Assembly: GCA_032622095.1 (NCBI GenBank)
Contig: CP136064.1
Coordinates: forward strand, 171,252,310 to 171,316,309
Reading direction: 5' to 3'
Source: Siphonodentalium dalli
Taxonomy: Eukaryota; Mollusca; Scaphopoda; Gadilida; Siphonodentaliidae
Length of the DNA stretch: 64,000 bases
Position numbers and translations under genes: made by a program
The notes under the pieces: generated by a model
Told to the model about the DNA's origin: nothing
Database searches by the model: none
The model's input: the letters and a program-made list of their open reading frames with translations, nothing else
Shown here: positions 22,704 through 34,235 of the stretch, one piece after another
Layout: each line of letters begins with the position of its first letter
How positions within the stretch are numbered: position 1 is the first letter of the stretch

Positions 22704-23608
22704 ATCCCATGCCTTTGGACTACTTAGCTATTAATATGGCTATATTATTTTCTGATGTGCAGATAAAGAAAGCTATGGTATCTAATTTAAAAAAAAGGTT
22801 TCAACAATACACATCACATACTGTTAACAATAGACTAGAACATCACTCTACAGATGGTCTGAGGTCATTATAAATGTTATTGGTTTCATAGATGCCAGCC
22901 TTTAACATAAACAATGCCTGTGATTTGTTGACAGCCCAGCTGTATAATTGATACTAATGGGTCAGCAGTGAGGTGTTTATCTTGATGCCTGTTGTTGGTA
23001 GAATTTGATACATTATCATTGTAAACTTAAATTGGAATCTCTTGACCAAGTATTCCATGTCCAGATCACCTTTTCACATTTAACCCAAGGTTGTGGTGGT
23101 GCAGCATTACAAATCCTGTTCCAGTGCATTCTCTTATATAAATGGAGTGACCCATAAATTCCAATAATTTGTGTTATGTACATTGTCTATAATAGTACAT
23201 AACAGTATACTCTATAATTCAACATCAAAACTCTCATTTATCATTCCGATCATAGTAATTTACTATCGCCAAGGGGTGCACGATCGGCCTCTCGTTATAG
23301 TCCCCCGATATGGGGACAACCAGGAATGATAATGGTACAGATATATAGATTTATAAGACTGGTAATTCGATGGGTGACTGGGTCCTAGCCATGGCAGCTT
23401 AATTCAATTGTGTTCAGTCATAGGTATGGTGTAGGCCCCAGACATTCACCAACAATAGGCCCTCCCACCCTTGTCGATGACCTGTCGACCAACACAAGAC
23501 AATTGGTTTGGACATTCTATTTCTATTTCCTGGATAACTTGACCAAAGAAAACCCCAAAATCATGTAAAGCGAGCATGTTTTATAATTTTCTTTTCTTTT
23601 GATTTCAG

Positions 23609-23837
23609 TTCATCCAATCATTTAATCCAAATTGAAACTATAAAATCTGAAACTGATGTAGCCATTCCAAACATTACCATTAAGAGTGAACCTGTTGATG
23701 ATTATAATGAGAACATGAACACAGTAATACAGGCTGATTCTATTGGTGGTGCAGTTACTAACGAGCCATCATCAAGTTGTGAATGGAGAGTTGAGACTGC
23801 TGATATTTCCTCACCAGATGGCATCACTCAGCCTCAG
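23609..23837 (+). CDS. BTB-C2H2 zinc-finger protein, linker exon
   Basis: This 229-bp exon lies between acceptor TTTTGATTTCAG (ends 23608) and donor GTAAGC (starts 23838). Its first base completes the Gly codon split at 12202, and the frame then runs through to a phase-0 end that fits the zinc-finger exon at 38682. The product is an acidic, probably disordered linker. Two I-K-S-E motifs (ETIKSETD near residue 12 and TIKSEPVDD near residue 25) fit the sumoylation consensus psi-K-x-E, and the second resembles the IKxEP form common in transcriptional repressors. No folded domain is seen. Phase agreement on both sides is the main support for membership in this gene; an expressed transcript would settle it. 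Confidence 0.75.
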
Positions 23838-26570
23838 GTAAGCAGACTATGTATATTGCGTCCTATTCGATATACCTGGCAGGGTTCCTACTCTAGAATC
23901 CTGGAAAAATTTGGAATATTATAATATCACTCCAGACCTGGAAAAGTTATAGAAAAATGCACAACAATAACAATATTTTTACCAGAAGTGTTTTTTCTGA
24001 GCGCCGGGTCGCCTATTATAACTTCTTCTGGTCATTGATATTTGATATAAGACTAATTTAACTATTTCTGAGGCCAAGTTGTGAGAAGAAATTAGCTATT
24101 CGATATTCATCTGACATTAGTTATGAAAGTCCCACCTTGCTATGTCTGGATATTTCAGTGAATTTTATTGCCTTGAGGTCATGGAAAATTCTCGAAAATC
24201 CTGGAAAAGTTATGGAATTACATCTTGGATAGGTTTATGAACCCTTTCAGAGGTCTCCCAAGAGAGCGAAGTCAGCGAAGAAGTCTCATTGGACCTTAAA
24301 AAAAGTTGTTAAGTTGTGTAAGATGAAAAACCTTGTCCTGTAATTTTGCATTGGAAATACAGGCTGTAAAAATCCTAAGTGATTTAACTTTCCTATTTTC
24401 GATCCACGGCGAGAGATAATCACCAGTGATGATGCGAGAGTTAATTAGACACCTTCTTTGTGTTTTTATTAGGGCATTGAAAGGGGAATTAATGATTATC
24501 TATTTAGTGTGGACGACTAACAGTCTCATGTCCTGAAATACAAGACATTGAGGCCATATGTATACCATAAATCCAGCCCTTGAAATTGGACATGGCAATA
24601 AGCAATGCCGTGAGAAAAGCCGTGGCAACATATGTCATCTAACATGCCACAGCATTAAACTTGCATGACAAACCAGTGCAATAATGTTAACATGTTTGCG
24701 ACTAAATTGTGTTTATGTTTTTTGCAAACTCTGAATATTCTAACTTGTTATATAGTTAAATTTAGGTCAGTATTTTTCTATCTAATTGAACAAGTGAGTG
24801 ATTTATGTAGACTATACCACATGTATACATTAAAGCCACATGGCGGTTTGCGCTCCAAAATACACTTAATATTATTTGCTTTTGAATTTTTCTTAGTTTC
24901 GAAATAGGTTGACAACTATCTGAACTACCTTTCTATACAAACATTTTGAAACCCAAAAAGATGCATTGAAGTAATGAAAAATACGAAGTTCTGTGAATAC
25001 GGTGTTAAACACAAAACAGCCATTTGCATGACATGGAACAGAAAAGAGCATACCATGGTAGACTATTCATGATATGGTAGCAATAAAGAGCGTTTGTCTG
25101 ACTTCTGGCGAAACGTTGAAAGCTGCTGAAAAATGGCTGTGACTTTGGCAAGTGTTTATCAGAGCATATGAAGCCTGTATATCAATAGTTCATTTATTTA
25201 TCAACCTATCGTATTCGTCGCTCCAAATTACGTAGAAACACAATAGGAGGTTCGAATGAGCCATGTCCGTTTAATCAAGATATTTAAAGTTGAGGTCCTT
25301 GTAAACTTAATCCGTTTTCATTGTTCAAGGACCGGTAAGCCTTAAAATAATTTTTATTTGACTGTCTGACATTTTGTCAGGCACCAAACAGACATTTCAA
25401 AATGAGGCCTGACATATCTTATTTATCACCCGAAATAATGCGAAGTGAAACTAATAATGATGCATTATCCAACAATATTCCTCTTCTCAATTGTCACCTT
25501 TTTACTATAAATAATGCAAATCTGCCCATCCTGGCCACAACATCAAACATGCTTGCCAATTTCATGCTCAATTCTAAGGTTATAGAAATCTTCAGTTGTT
25601 ATGATCCCGGTGCTGTAACTAGCTAGTACCATGTAAGGGTAGGCCTATCATTACGAACATATGACTGTATGGAACGCAGTAGTATGTTATAACTCGATCG
25701 GGAGGAAAAACATTCATAAATTTTCCAATTCCAATATTGTGCAGACATCCAAGTTCTAATAATCAAACATCTGAAAAATCCAGATTTTGGAAAAACATAT
25801 AATTAAAAACTACTCCCCAATAGAATAAATTTCATTTAACAGCACACTATCAATTTATTTTGCAATATATCACATTACCAGTGATATTTTCCTTAAAAAT
25901 ATGTCAATATTTCAACCTGACATTTTGTCAGAGATTCAAAGCAGAGCCTGACAACCTATAAAAATTCAAATTTGGCATCTGACATATCTGGAGCCTTGAA
26001 GATAAGAGACAATTTGTTTTATTGAAATCTTCTGTATGTTGCTGTATTTTGGAAAAAATAATCAAGTATTAACACCTGTTCAAAATAGAATTAGATAAGT
26101 TACTGTTAATCCTCACAGAATGGGTGAATTTTGTAATGATTGATATTTTCAAAACAAGGTCAATGAATGGGATCCATAAATCTTTTCAATTGTAGAAAAA
26201 TGTTTGTGCTTTATTTCATCTTACGATGACAATTTGACATTATTTGCGTTTTAGTATGTTTTTATACAGTCAAACGTTCGAACAGTCAAACTGATTGGGA
26301 CCAACCGATTATTTCGAGGGACCAGATTTTGTTCGGCCTTAACCTGGAATTTCAAATTATCGTGGTTTGACTTATCCGTGTTACATTTGATGACTTTATA
26401 CAAGGCTTTAGCCGGGACTGAGTCCCATGCATCAATTTTAAATGGGTTTTTGAGTTACCACTGTTCGTCGTAATGAAATTTGACTGTACCGTAAAACTAT
26501 CAGATCATCTTGTGACAAAATAGCCCAGTATAGAAACGTCTCATCATGGTTTTTCACACCATAGCTTTTT
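23838..26570. other. Start of intron 2, dispersed-repeat fragments only
   Basis: No exon-like frame was recognised. Bases 24830-25010 (GCCACATGGCGGTTTGCGCTCC..) resemble 40475-40610, and the CTGACATTTTGTCAGGCACC motif near 25365 recurs in altered form near 25915 and 40690, so this is a dispersed repeat of unknown class. The rest is AT-rich. Confidence 0.45.
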
Positions 26571-27310
26571 ATGAAAATGAAATTTGCGGGGGATATAGGA
26601 ATGGGTTCCGTCCATCCGTCCGTCCGTCCGTCCCGAATTTATAAGAGTCATAACAAATGTCAACGGATTTCAAGATTTTTGGTATATGAGTTCACCTGAC
26701 CATTACCTAGAATGAATTCGCAAGCCAGGTCCGGCCGGATATTTTTACCGGAGTTATTGGAATTTGTTTATTATTTTTGTCGATTTTACCAAATAGCAAA
26801 TAGACGATGTCACAGGGCTCATTTCCACTAATCTCAACGGATTTCAAAGATATTTGGTACTGGTATATGAGTTCACTTGACCTGTATCTAGAACGAGGTC
26901 GCAAACCAGGTCCGGCTGGATATTTTAAGCGGACTTTGTTTATTTTTGTGTGTGCAAATGGACGACGTCACAGGGCTCATTTCCACGAATGATTTTTGGT
27001 ATATGAGTTCACATGACCAGTATCTAGAACGAGTTCACAAACCAGGTCCGGCCAGATATTTTCAGCGGAGTTATTGGACTTTTTTTAAAATTATTTTTGA
27101 TGCAAATGGACGACGTCACATGGCTAATTTCCACAAAGTCAACAGATTTTTGGTATATGAGTTCACATGACCAGTATTTAGAACGAGTTCGCTAACCAGA
27201 TCCGGCCCTATATTTTCACACATTGTTTATTATTTTTGTCTAATTTACCAAATAGCAAATAGACGACGTCACAGGGCTCATTTCCACAAATGTCAACAGA
27301 TTTCAATCCC
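26571..27310 (+). repeat. Tandem repeat with GTCC head, about 150-bp monomers
   Basis: A short GTCCGTCC block (26608-26630) is followed by four to five monomers with TTTTGGTATATGAGTTCAC, GACCAGTATCTAGAACGAG, CAAACCAGGTCCGGC and GACGACGTCACAGGGCTCAT. The layout matches the other hairpin-headed families here, but the monomer is different. No coding potential is seen. Confidence 0.75.
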
Positions 27311-27439
27311 ATCTCTTGTTTAGCACATACTGAGAACGCAAACATTATTGAGAATGCACTTCCCCAACAGCACAATTCGGCAGGGGATACCGCCGTCTGC
27401 GACTGCTTTTTAGATTTATAGTGACTGGGTTTCGGTGCC

Positions 27440-27630
27440 TTAACCCTTTCATGACGGGAGCTGCGCTGGTGCAGCATTAAATATCCCATGCCAGTGCATT
27501 CTCTTATATATGTGAGTCTCCCATATGGATCCTCGCATAGGCTCCGTATGGGAGACTCTCATATATAAGAGAATGCATTGGCATAGGGTTTTCGCTAAAA
27601 ATCAAGAAGCTCCAGTCATGGAAGGGTTAA
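27440..27630. mobile_element. piggyBac-like MITE, 191 bp with TTAA
   Basis: TTAA CCCTTTCATGACGGGAGC at the left and GCTCCAGTCATGGAAGGG TTAA at the right form terminal inverted repeats with TTAA duplication. A central foldback has GCATTCTCTTATATATGTGAG and its inverse around CATATGGATCC. Fragments of the family lie at about 11000, 40430-40480 and 48610-48760. Confidence 0.8.
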
Positions 27631-29180
27631 GGTTCAAATCTAAATCTTTTTGATATGATGCTCTTTGATTGGCAAATCAGTCCTAGTGAATATGTTAGGA
27701 AAACCTATTACTGTTAGTTGTGCAAACTAAAAAGAGTAAGATAGTGGAATAAAAGAGCTAGATTGAACAGACTAGTCACATGTGACAGGTAGAATATTTT
27801 TATACCTGTTCCTATAAGGAATCATCCTTTCGCCGAGAGATCTTGACATATCAACAGTTTTTAGGGGAGTAAATAAATCATGGTGAACTAACAGCACAGA
27901 TGGCTTGTTCTGAAAAATATTTAATTAACCCTTTCTATTCTAAATACTCATTGACAAGAAGTCCCCTGGGAAATGTTCAGATACAGTAATAAGTCCAACA
28001 AAAACGTTCAGAATTTCTTGGTTTCTGGATGATAAATTCAGTAAATATTGTCGACTGAATGGCTTGAATTTTGGTATGCAGGTTTTTTAAACCATTTTCG
28101 GATGACAACTTATGGAATCTTTCGGAAATGCAATTTGAAACAAGCCAACAGATGTATCATGCCACTGTGGCATGCTCTTGTTTGCCTTTATTCTCCGCGC
28201 ATGTTTAATATGTGACTGCTGTTAATAACAAAAGGTATGAATTCCCACTATACTATTTATTTTGGATATGTTCAGTATTATTGCGTAATATGCTATTTTG
28301 TTGCTTGTGCAGAGATTACTTTACTGCTAAAGTATTGTTTGGCATTATATGGTGTGCGACTATTTGACATCATACATTTACTTGGATGTATGCTGCACTT
28401 TGATGGTACACAAAAATTAAGTTGTAGTTCGCGGCACTTTGATTTCAAAGTGTTCTGTTTAATATATTGTGCTCTGTTGACACGCTTTCGAAAGTCAGCA
28501 TTCTGTTTAAACCTAGATCTTCCTTTCCAGTAGGAATTTTGGGGATAAATTCAGAATGACTTGCACATATAGTGGAAACCCTGAAGGTACATTATTTAGT
28601 TACAGTACCCACTCAGTCAATTTAATTTATTTTAAACATATTTTATTGCCATATATACATGTATATATACATACAACAATTGGGATTGGGACACAAGTAC
28701 CGACACTTAGATTTGTCCCGTTCCCAGTCAATTTAATGATAATGTGTATCTGGAGTCAGAAACTGCCAAACCTTCCATATCTTTCTAGTTATAGTTTCTT
28801 CATAATCAGCAGCATGTAAGGATATAATATCTACTATACTACGGTGGAACTCATATTATACATATACGTTATACATATTATACATACTTTCTAGATGTGA
28901 ATCACACCTGGTAGAGTTGGCACAGAATGATCATTTGCATACCTCTCAACAGTAACTATGATAAGCTGTAAATTTTTATAACGATGTTTACTTCAATATC
29001 TTTTAGCATAACGCAACACAGTTTTGATGTTTGTATCATTGAAGAGAATTAATTTTCCAAGATCTGAGTAAAATGTTCACTAACAAGTGTTTGCTGGCAA
29101 ATATAATTATCTTCATTTATTCGTCTCTGTTAGTTATTTATTGGGCAATACACAAATGATGTAGGCAGTAAAGACATAAG
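27631..29180. other. Intron 2 sequence, no feature recognised
   Basis: AT-rich sequence with no domain-bearing frame. Bases 28240-28530 hold a 98-codon plus-strand frame with hydrophobic, Cys-rich composition and no recognisable family, probably by chance. The TATACATGTATATATACATA palindrome at about 28650-28672 is simple sequence. Confidence 0.45.
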
Positions 29181-29312
29181 TAATCCCCTAAGGCTAAATA
29201 ATCGATTGAGAACTTTCCGATGAATGGTAACAAGCCATATTTCCGACTAAATCCTGAAAATTTACCCATAATTCTGCTGTTGTTAAGAAGTCGATTATTT
29301 AGGGCAATACTG
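29181..29312. mobile_element. Half copy of TA-flanked foldback MITE
   Basis: It contains the right arm of the MITE complete at 37795-38004: CAACAAGCCATATTTCC-type sequence, CATAATTCTGCTG, and a terminus GGGCAATACTG followed by TA. The left arm is shortened and diverged. Confidence 0.6.
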
Positions 29313-29748
29313 TATTATGTACTTATTTCAGTGAATCAAACTGATTAGTGACTACCCAGGCAATTAATTACCAAGTGCAACCATGTAACATTCTACTACT
29401 ATTACCAAAACTTCCAGCCACACTGATCGAACAATTTCAGAAAACACAACATCTGAACTACTCACAATTGTAAAAAAAAAACACTCCTCAGTTTGGGACG
29501 ACAATGTGAGTCGATACATATAATTTATGCATAAGAATGAAGTTGCGTGCTGTATAAACTTTATGAAAATAACTACTTTATTTTGTATTCACCCCAGCAG
29601 AGTGTTCCACATAAATATTCAATTTAATCTTCGGAAAAGGTAGGGGAATGTGGGCTAGAGAAAAGGCACCCACTAGATCATGCCATGAATCGCTACTCTG
29701 GCTATACCAGTAGAGATTATATCCCAGCAGTTCAAAACCTTGGAATTA

Positions 29749-31860
29749 GGCCAAAAAAAAAAAAGGTTTTGGTTCTCAGGCACCGCCGCATTGAATAAAA
29801 AGGGCCGCATTAGGCCTTTTTATTGCAATGCCTGATGTTATGACAAAAAAACTTTCTTTTTTTTCGGGGGATACAGATATGTGTTGAATAATAGTGTGCA
29901 TTGAGCTCTAACATGTAATGTGTTAAAAAGTGACTTGCAGGCTTACAACATGAAGTAGATGACTACAATTAAGAAAATGATAAGCTGACCCTCATGCTCT
30001 TCTTACAATTAGTCATTGTGAACTAACTTACACTAATTGTAACAAAAGAACATAATAGTCAATGATGTGCGAAAATATTTCTTTTCCCAGAGAGTGATTA
30101 CAAACTGGAATAGTTTATCAGATTACATTGTTTCCACTGAATCGGTTCAACAATTCAAGGAGTTATTCGATAACAACTGTTATAACGAGCGATATATGTA
30201 TGACTAAACGTCATGGATAATTTTAAAACAATTAATTCATTTACGTTATTCTATACATGTATGTTATTATGTGAAAGGGGTAAAAGTCATGGCGACTTAC
30301 TCCCCAAACATTGATGATGATGATGTAACTTTATACAATTGAAAGGCACAGAACTAAATTCAGGATCACATATTAGAATGGAGCGGTATAAGTTTTTAGA
30401 CAACAATAACAGTAGTTAATGTCAGGTGCATTATATAATGTTAGGTAATCACAGTCATACACTGGTAGTACAATGTCATTTTTATATAAGATTAAATGAG
30501 TTTATATGCATTAGTGCTGGGCGATATACCCGGTTTTAATTTTGATATCGTCAATAATATCGTCTGAAATAAAAATATCGTAATACCGTCCCAAGTTGTA
30601 ATATTCTCCATGTAGGTTGAAACCCATCATATGGTCCCAACAAACAGCGAAGTTAGAGTAAGTATAATAGTCCCAAACTTCCCGGAAATACGCAGTCGAA
30701 AACGTTTTAAAACATCGGAGCACGTGCTTGTCAAGTTGGATATGCTTCGTCGGACACATCAAAGAGATAATATTAGCATCAGTTGGCTACACTGTGAGAT
30801 TGGTATGTCGCGCGCATGCGACTGGCACAATGACCTCCTTTCAAGTTGGTGCAGCTTGCTCTATCAACCGTAACCGGTTGCTTGGAGACGGATTACGATG
30901 TCAGATTTTATATTGACCACACTTAGTCTAGCTGATCGTCTCAATGTGTGCAAATTGCGAGTAAAATGATTTTGTGGACATGTGCCGTACGGATCATGGC
31001 ATTGCTATCGCTTCAACAAATGTCAAATTCACAAACTAATTGAACATGATTGTCTCTATTTATTTTCCTCAGCTAAAAAAATGCCGACGCAAATTTTCAC
31101 GTTGGCTTTTGCCTCGGCACTGCCCATTGTGGCATTGTCGACGCTAATTCCCAGGGCTGCCGTATATGGACATTGAAGTCCCACGGTGCTACCAATTACC
31201 ACTGATAAATATAGTCTCACAAACAACCAATTCCTCACGAATTAATAAAATGGCAATTTGAAACCGAATGCGGTGCTTAATGTGTGCATGGTGTTGAGCG
31301 CTATGGTCAAAGGGATATAACTCTAAAAAATGTATGCGAAAACGCACGTGGGCCGTGTTATATGATTATATCCCTTTGTTTCAAAGTTATTATTTCTCCG
31401 TCGGCAAACTGTCAATTGTTGCTGACGAGTGGTCATTATATACATGTATACTGTGATGTTACTGATAATTGTTCAATACACATTTACTCGACCTCTCATG
31501 ACCCACAAATCGTAAATAAAACGTAGGGATGTATTGTGCAAACTTTATTTATGAAATATTGCATATATTGTACATTGTACTTACCAATTGTAATATACCA
31601 AAATAATATCGCGATAATATCGTGTATCGCGATGTTGTCGCCATAATATCGCGATATTTTTTGGGGCCAATATCGCCCAGCCCTAAATTTTATGCATAAC
31701 AGTTCCCTCTACATTTCTGGTTATTACTAGACAGAGGAAGGTATCTTTGTCCATGCTTACTATGCGCAGAAAAAAATAAAAAATAAAAATAAAACCCTCC
31801 CTCCCTCATTGATTTGAAAAAAAAATTGCCCGAGAACCAAAACTCTTCTTTTTTTTGGCC
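29749..31860 (-). mobile_element. Composite Harbinger-like element, 2112 bp, inverted copy 2
   Basis: This is the reverse-complement counterpart of 16250-18428. It has GGCCAAAAAAAAAAA..GGTTTTGGTTCTCAGGCACC at 29749, a matching GGCC end at 31860, and its own TTA duplication at 29746-29748 and 31861-31863. The nested hAT-like element occupies the same internal site. Separate target duplications show that each composite inserted by transposition rather than by a simple local inversion. It lies in intron 2 of the BTB gene. Confidence 0.8.
30512..31685 (-). mobile_element. hAT-like element nested in composite copy 2
   Basis: It runs from TAGTGCTGGGCGATATACCC to GGCCAATATCGCCCAGCCCTA, inverse of 16421-17629. 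The left 8-bp duplication is ATATGCAT (30504-30511). The right flank reads AATTTTATGCAT, a slightly altered form of the expected ATATGCAT. The sharing of site and flanks with copy 1 means the hAT insertion came before the composite was copied. Confidence 0.8.
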
Positions 31861-31975
31861 TTAACTGAGAAGTATATTAATTACAGGGTCTGCATTAATT
31901 TTTTAATGTTATAATGTTGCCCGTCAGAACATCAAAAAGTTGAGCTGGTGGAATAAGATCTCTACTGGCATTACT

Positions 31976-32075
31976 GGCTTAGTATCACGTCTCGTTGACA
32001 AGGTCAGATCGCCACATCAAACTCGCTGCCTATGGTTTGATACGGCGATCTGACCTCGTCAACTTGACGTATTAC
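31976..32075. repeat. Inverted repeat (foldback)
   Basis: TTGACAAGGTCAGATCGCC..ATCAAAC and GTTTGATACGGCGATCTGACC..GTCAA form an imperfect stem of about 30 bp around a short loop. The flanks also pair weakly. It may be the core of a small MITE; no target duplication was identified. Confidence 0.55.
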
Positions 32076-32175
32076 TACGGCCCATATCACTTCACTGTAC
32101 TGATAATGTGTATGTATCGCTAACCACGTATCATGACACAAACTGTATCTCCCATCCCTGATCACATCAAGCCTG

Positions 32176-33115
32176 AGTTTATTATACCCCCTTTTAAAAA
32201 AAAAAAGGGGGGGATATACTGTTTTGCACCCGTCCGTGCGTGCGCCGTCCGTCCGTCCGATGTCTGTTCATGTCATAACTTGAACAGTTGTGCTCGGATC
32301 TCAATGGAATTAGGTATGGATGTTACTATGAGGACATTAAATAGAGGGTTCCATCGTTTTGTTCGGATTTTCCATTCTAGAGTTATTCATCTTTGTTTAT
32401 CTGGAAATGTTGGCTTTTTGGTCTGTCGGGTGTCTGTTCATGTCGTAACTTCAACAGTTGTGCTGGGATCTCAATGAAATTTGTTATCCAGATGTTCACT
32501 ACTATGAGGGCATTCAATAGAGGGTTACATCGTTTTGTTCGGATATTTTCCATTCTAGAGTTATTCATCTTTGTTTATCTGGAAATGTTGGTTTTTTGTC
32601 TGTCGGGTGTCTGTTCATGTCGTAACTTCAACAGTTGTGCTGGTATCTCAATGAAATTTGGTATGGATGTTCACTACTATGAGTACATTTAAAAGAGTAC
32701 CATCGTTTTGTTTGGATTTACCATTCTAGAGTTTTTCATCTTTGTTTATCTGGAAATGTTGGCTTTTTTGTCTGTCTGGTGTCTGTTCATGTCGTAACTT
32801 CAACAGTTGTGCTGGGATCTCAATGAAATTTGGTATGGATGTTCACTACTATGAGGACATTCAATAGAGGGTTTCATTAATCTGTTCCGCTTTTCTATTC
32901 TAGAGTTATTCATCTTTGTTTATCTGGAAATGTTGGCTGTTTGGTGCTTCTGATGTCTGTTCAGGTCATAACTTGAACAGTAATGCTTGGATCTCAATGA
33001 AATTTTGTATGGATGTTCACCACTATGAGGACATTTAATGGCACATTCAACTGTTTTGTTTTGGTTTTTTTTTCTATAGTTATTCATCATTGTTTATATG
33101 AAAATGCTGATGTTT
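32176..33115 (+). repeat. Hairpin-headed tandem array, about 175-bp monomers
   Basis: The head TATACCCCC..AAAAGGGGGGGATATA (about 32184-32217) is a stem-loop. It is followed by GTCCGTGCGTGCG/GTCCGTCC and then five monomers starting near 32260, 32430, 32605, 32780 and 32950. Each carries TGTCTGTTCATGTCGTAACT, CAATGAAATTTGGTATGGAT and TAGAGTTATTCATCTTTG. Confidence 0.8.
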
Positions 33116-33216
33116 GGGTCCATCTGTCTGAGTATAGCAGTCATAAGTTATAGATATGCCCACACTAGGCGGTATGCCACAAGGGGGTATGCACCGGACA
33201 ACAGTCCATCTCTTGC

Positions 33217-33655
33217 TGTGCCTGTCATTTGCAGAATGAGGTCCCCAGAGGGTGAATTTAGTGACGCTATCCCGCATAGCAGTTTAGCATCACTAAATTC
33301 ACCCTATGGGGACCTCATTCTGCTTTATATAATAATAGTCCTCATCTTCTCTGGAAAGTTTCTTTATTATCAAATTTCTATAGAAACTTATTTACAGATT
33401 CTATTTCTTTTTTAGTTTAGTTTCTCTATATCCCCAAATTGGCAGATGACACATTGCAAAATCGAGGTTCCCAAATTGTGACATCACATGATGATCACAA
33501 TATTCATGATTTGGGAACTTCAATCTGAGTCTATGTCTATGCCATGCAGAATGAGCTCCCCAGAGGTTGAATTTGGTGATGCTAGCCTGCTATGCAGGAT
33601 AGTGTCACTAAATTCACCCTCTGGGGACCTCATTCTGCAAACGACAGGCACACTA
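33217..33655. mobile_element. Compound MITE, GTCATTTGCAGAATGAGGTC family, copy A
   Basis: The outer inverted termini are GCCTGTCATTTGCAGAATG and CATTCTGCAAACGACAGGC. Each end is itself a foldback module of about 100 bp (CCCAGAGGGTGAATTTAGTG..CACTAAATTCACCC). A middle segment holds TTTCTCTATATCCCC. Related copies are at 42190-42606, 44770-45145 (inverted, truncated) and 47750-48170. The right flank is followed by a 20-bp direct duplication (CACTAAACTCAGGCTTGGAT). Confidence 0.75.
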
Positions 33656-34021
33656 AACTCAGGCTTGGATCACTAAACTCAGGCTTGGATCACATTCATA
33701 TATGAATTTGATAAAAGAGCATTAATAAGGCAAATGCAGATAATCCATAAATTGTTGAGAAATAGCATGGTGCACAGTAACGGCATGCCAATTTTGTTTG
33801 TGTATTAAATGAAATAACTTGAAAGTGTAATCATGCAATGTAATATATAGATGTCATGGCGAGATATAAGGCAGCCTAAGATAGGCATACTTGCATATAA
33901 ATGTCACTGAAATAAATTATTTGTGCGCAACTTCCTAAATCTAGTCTAGATCAGGAACATAGTGACATCACGATCTTTAGAGATGCATTCAGGGCTGCAG
34001 ACCTCCAATTACAACAACATA

Positions 34022-34235
34022 CATATGGTAATGCCCGAAGAATATGACCCTTTAACCACAGCAGAATTATGGGAATTATTTCAGGATTTAGTCGGAAATA
34101 TGGCTTGTTGCCATTCATCGGAAAGCTCTCACCAAGAGCTTTTCGATGAATGGCAGCTAGCCATATTTCCATCTAAATCTGAATATTTCCCATAATTCTG
34201 CTGTGGTTTAGGGGTCGATTATTTAGGACATTACT
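34022..34235. mobile_element. TA-flanked foldback MITE, diverged copy
   Basis: The long inverted arms (GGTAATGCCC..CCACAGCAGAATTATGGG..GGCTTGTTGCCATTCAT and inverse) match the complete copy at 37795-38004, with more mismatches. The frames on both strands here are foldback artefacts. Confidence 0.65.

Larger units (their letters stand above)
19801..23295 (+). repeat. Interspersed repeat split by two insertions
   Basis: Sequence matching 4660-5470 runs 19801-19939, resumes at 21957-21986 and again at 22704-23295 (ACTTAGCTATTAATATGGC..CACGATCGGCCTCTCGTTA). The breaks coincide exactly with a TTAA-flanked element and an hAT-like element, and the uninterrupted copy at 4790-4830 shows the empty site. 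Confidence 0.7.

Noticed and set aside
17362-30762. An 80-95 codon frame conserved in two copies
   Set aside because: It lies in the nested hAT-like element, runs into its terminus, and is conserved only because the two composites are nearly identical.
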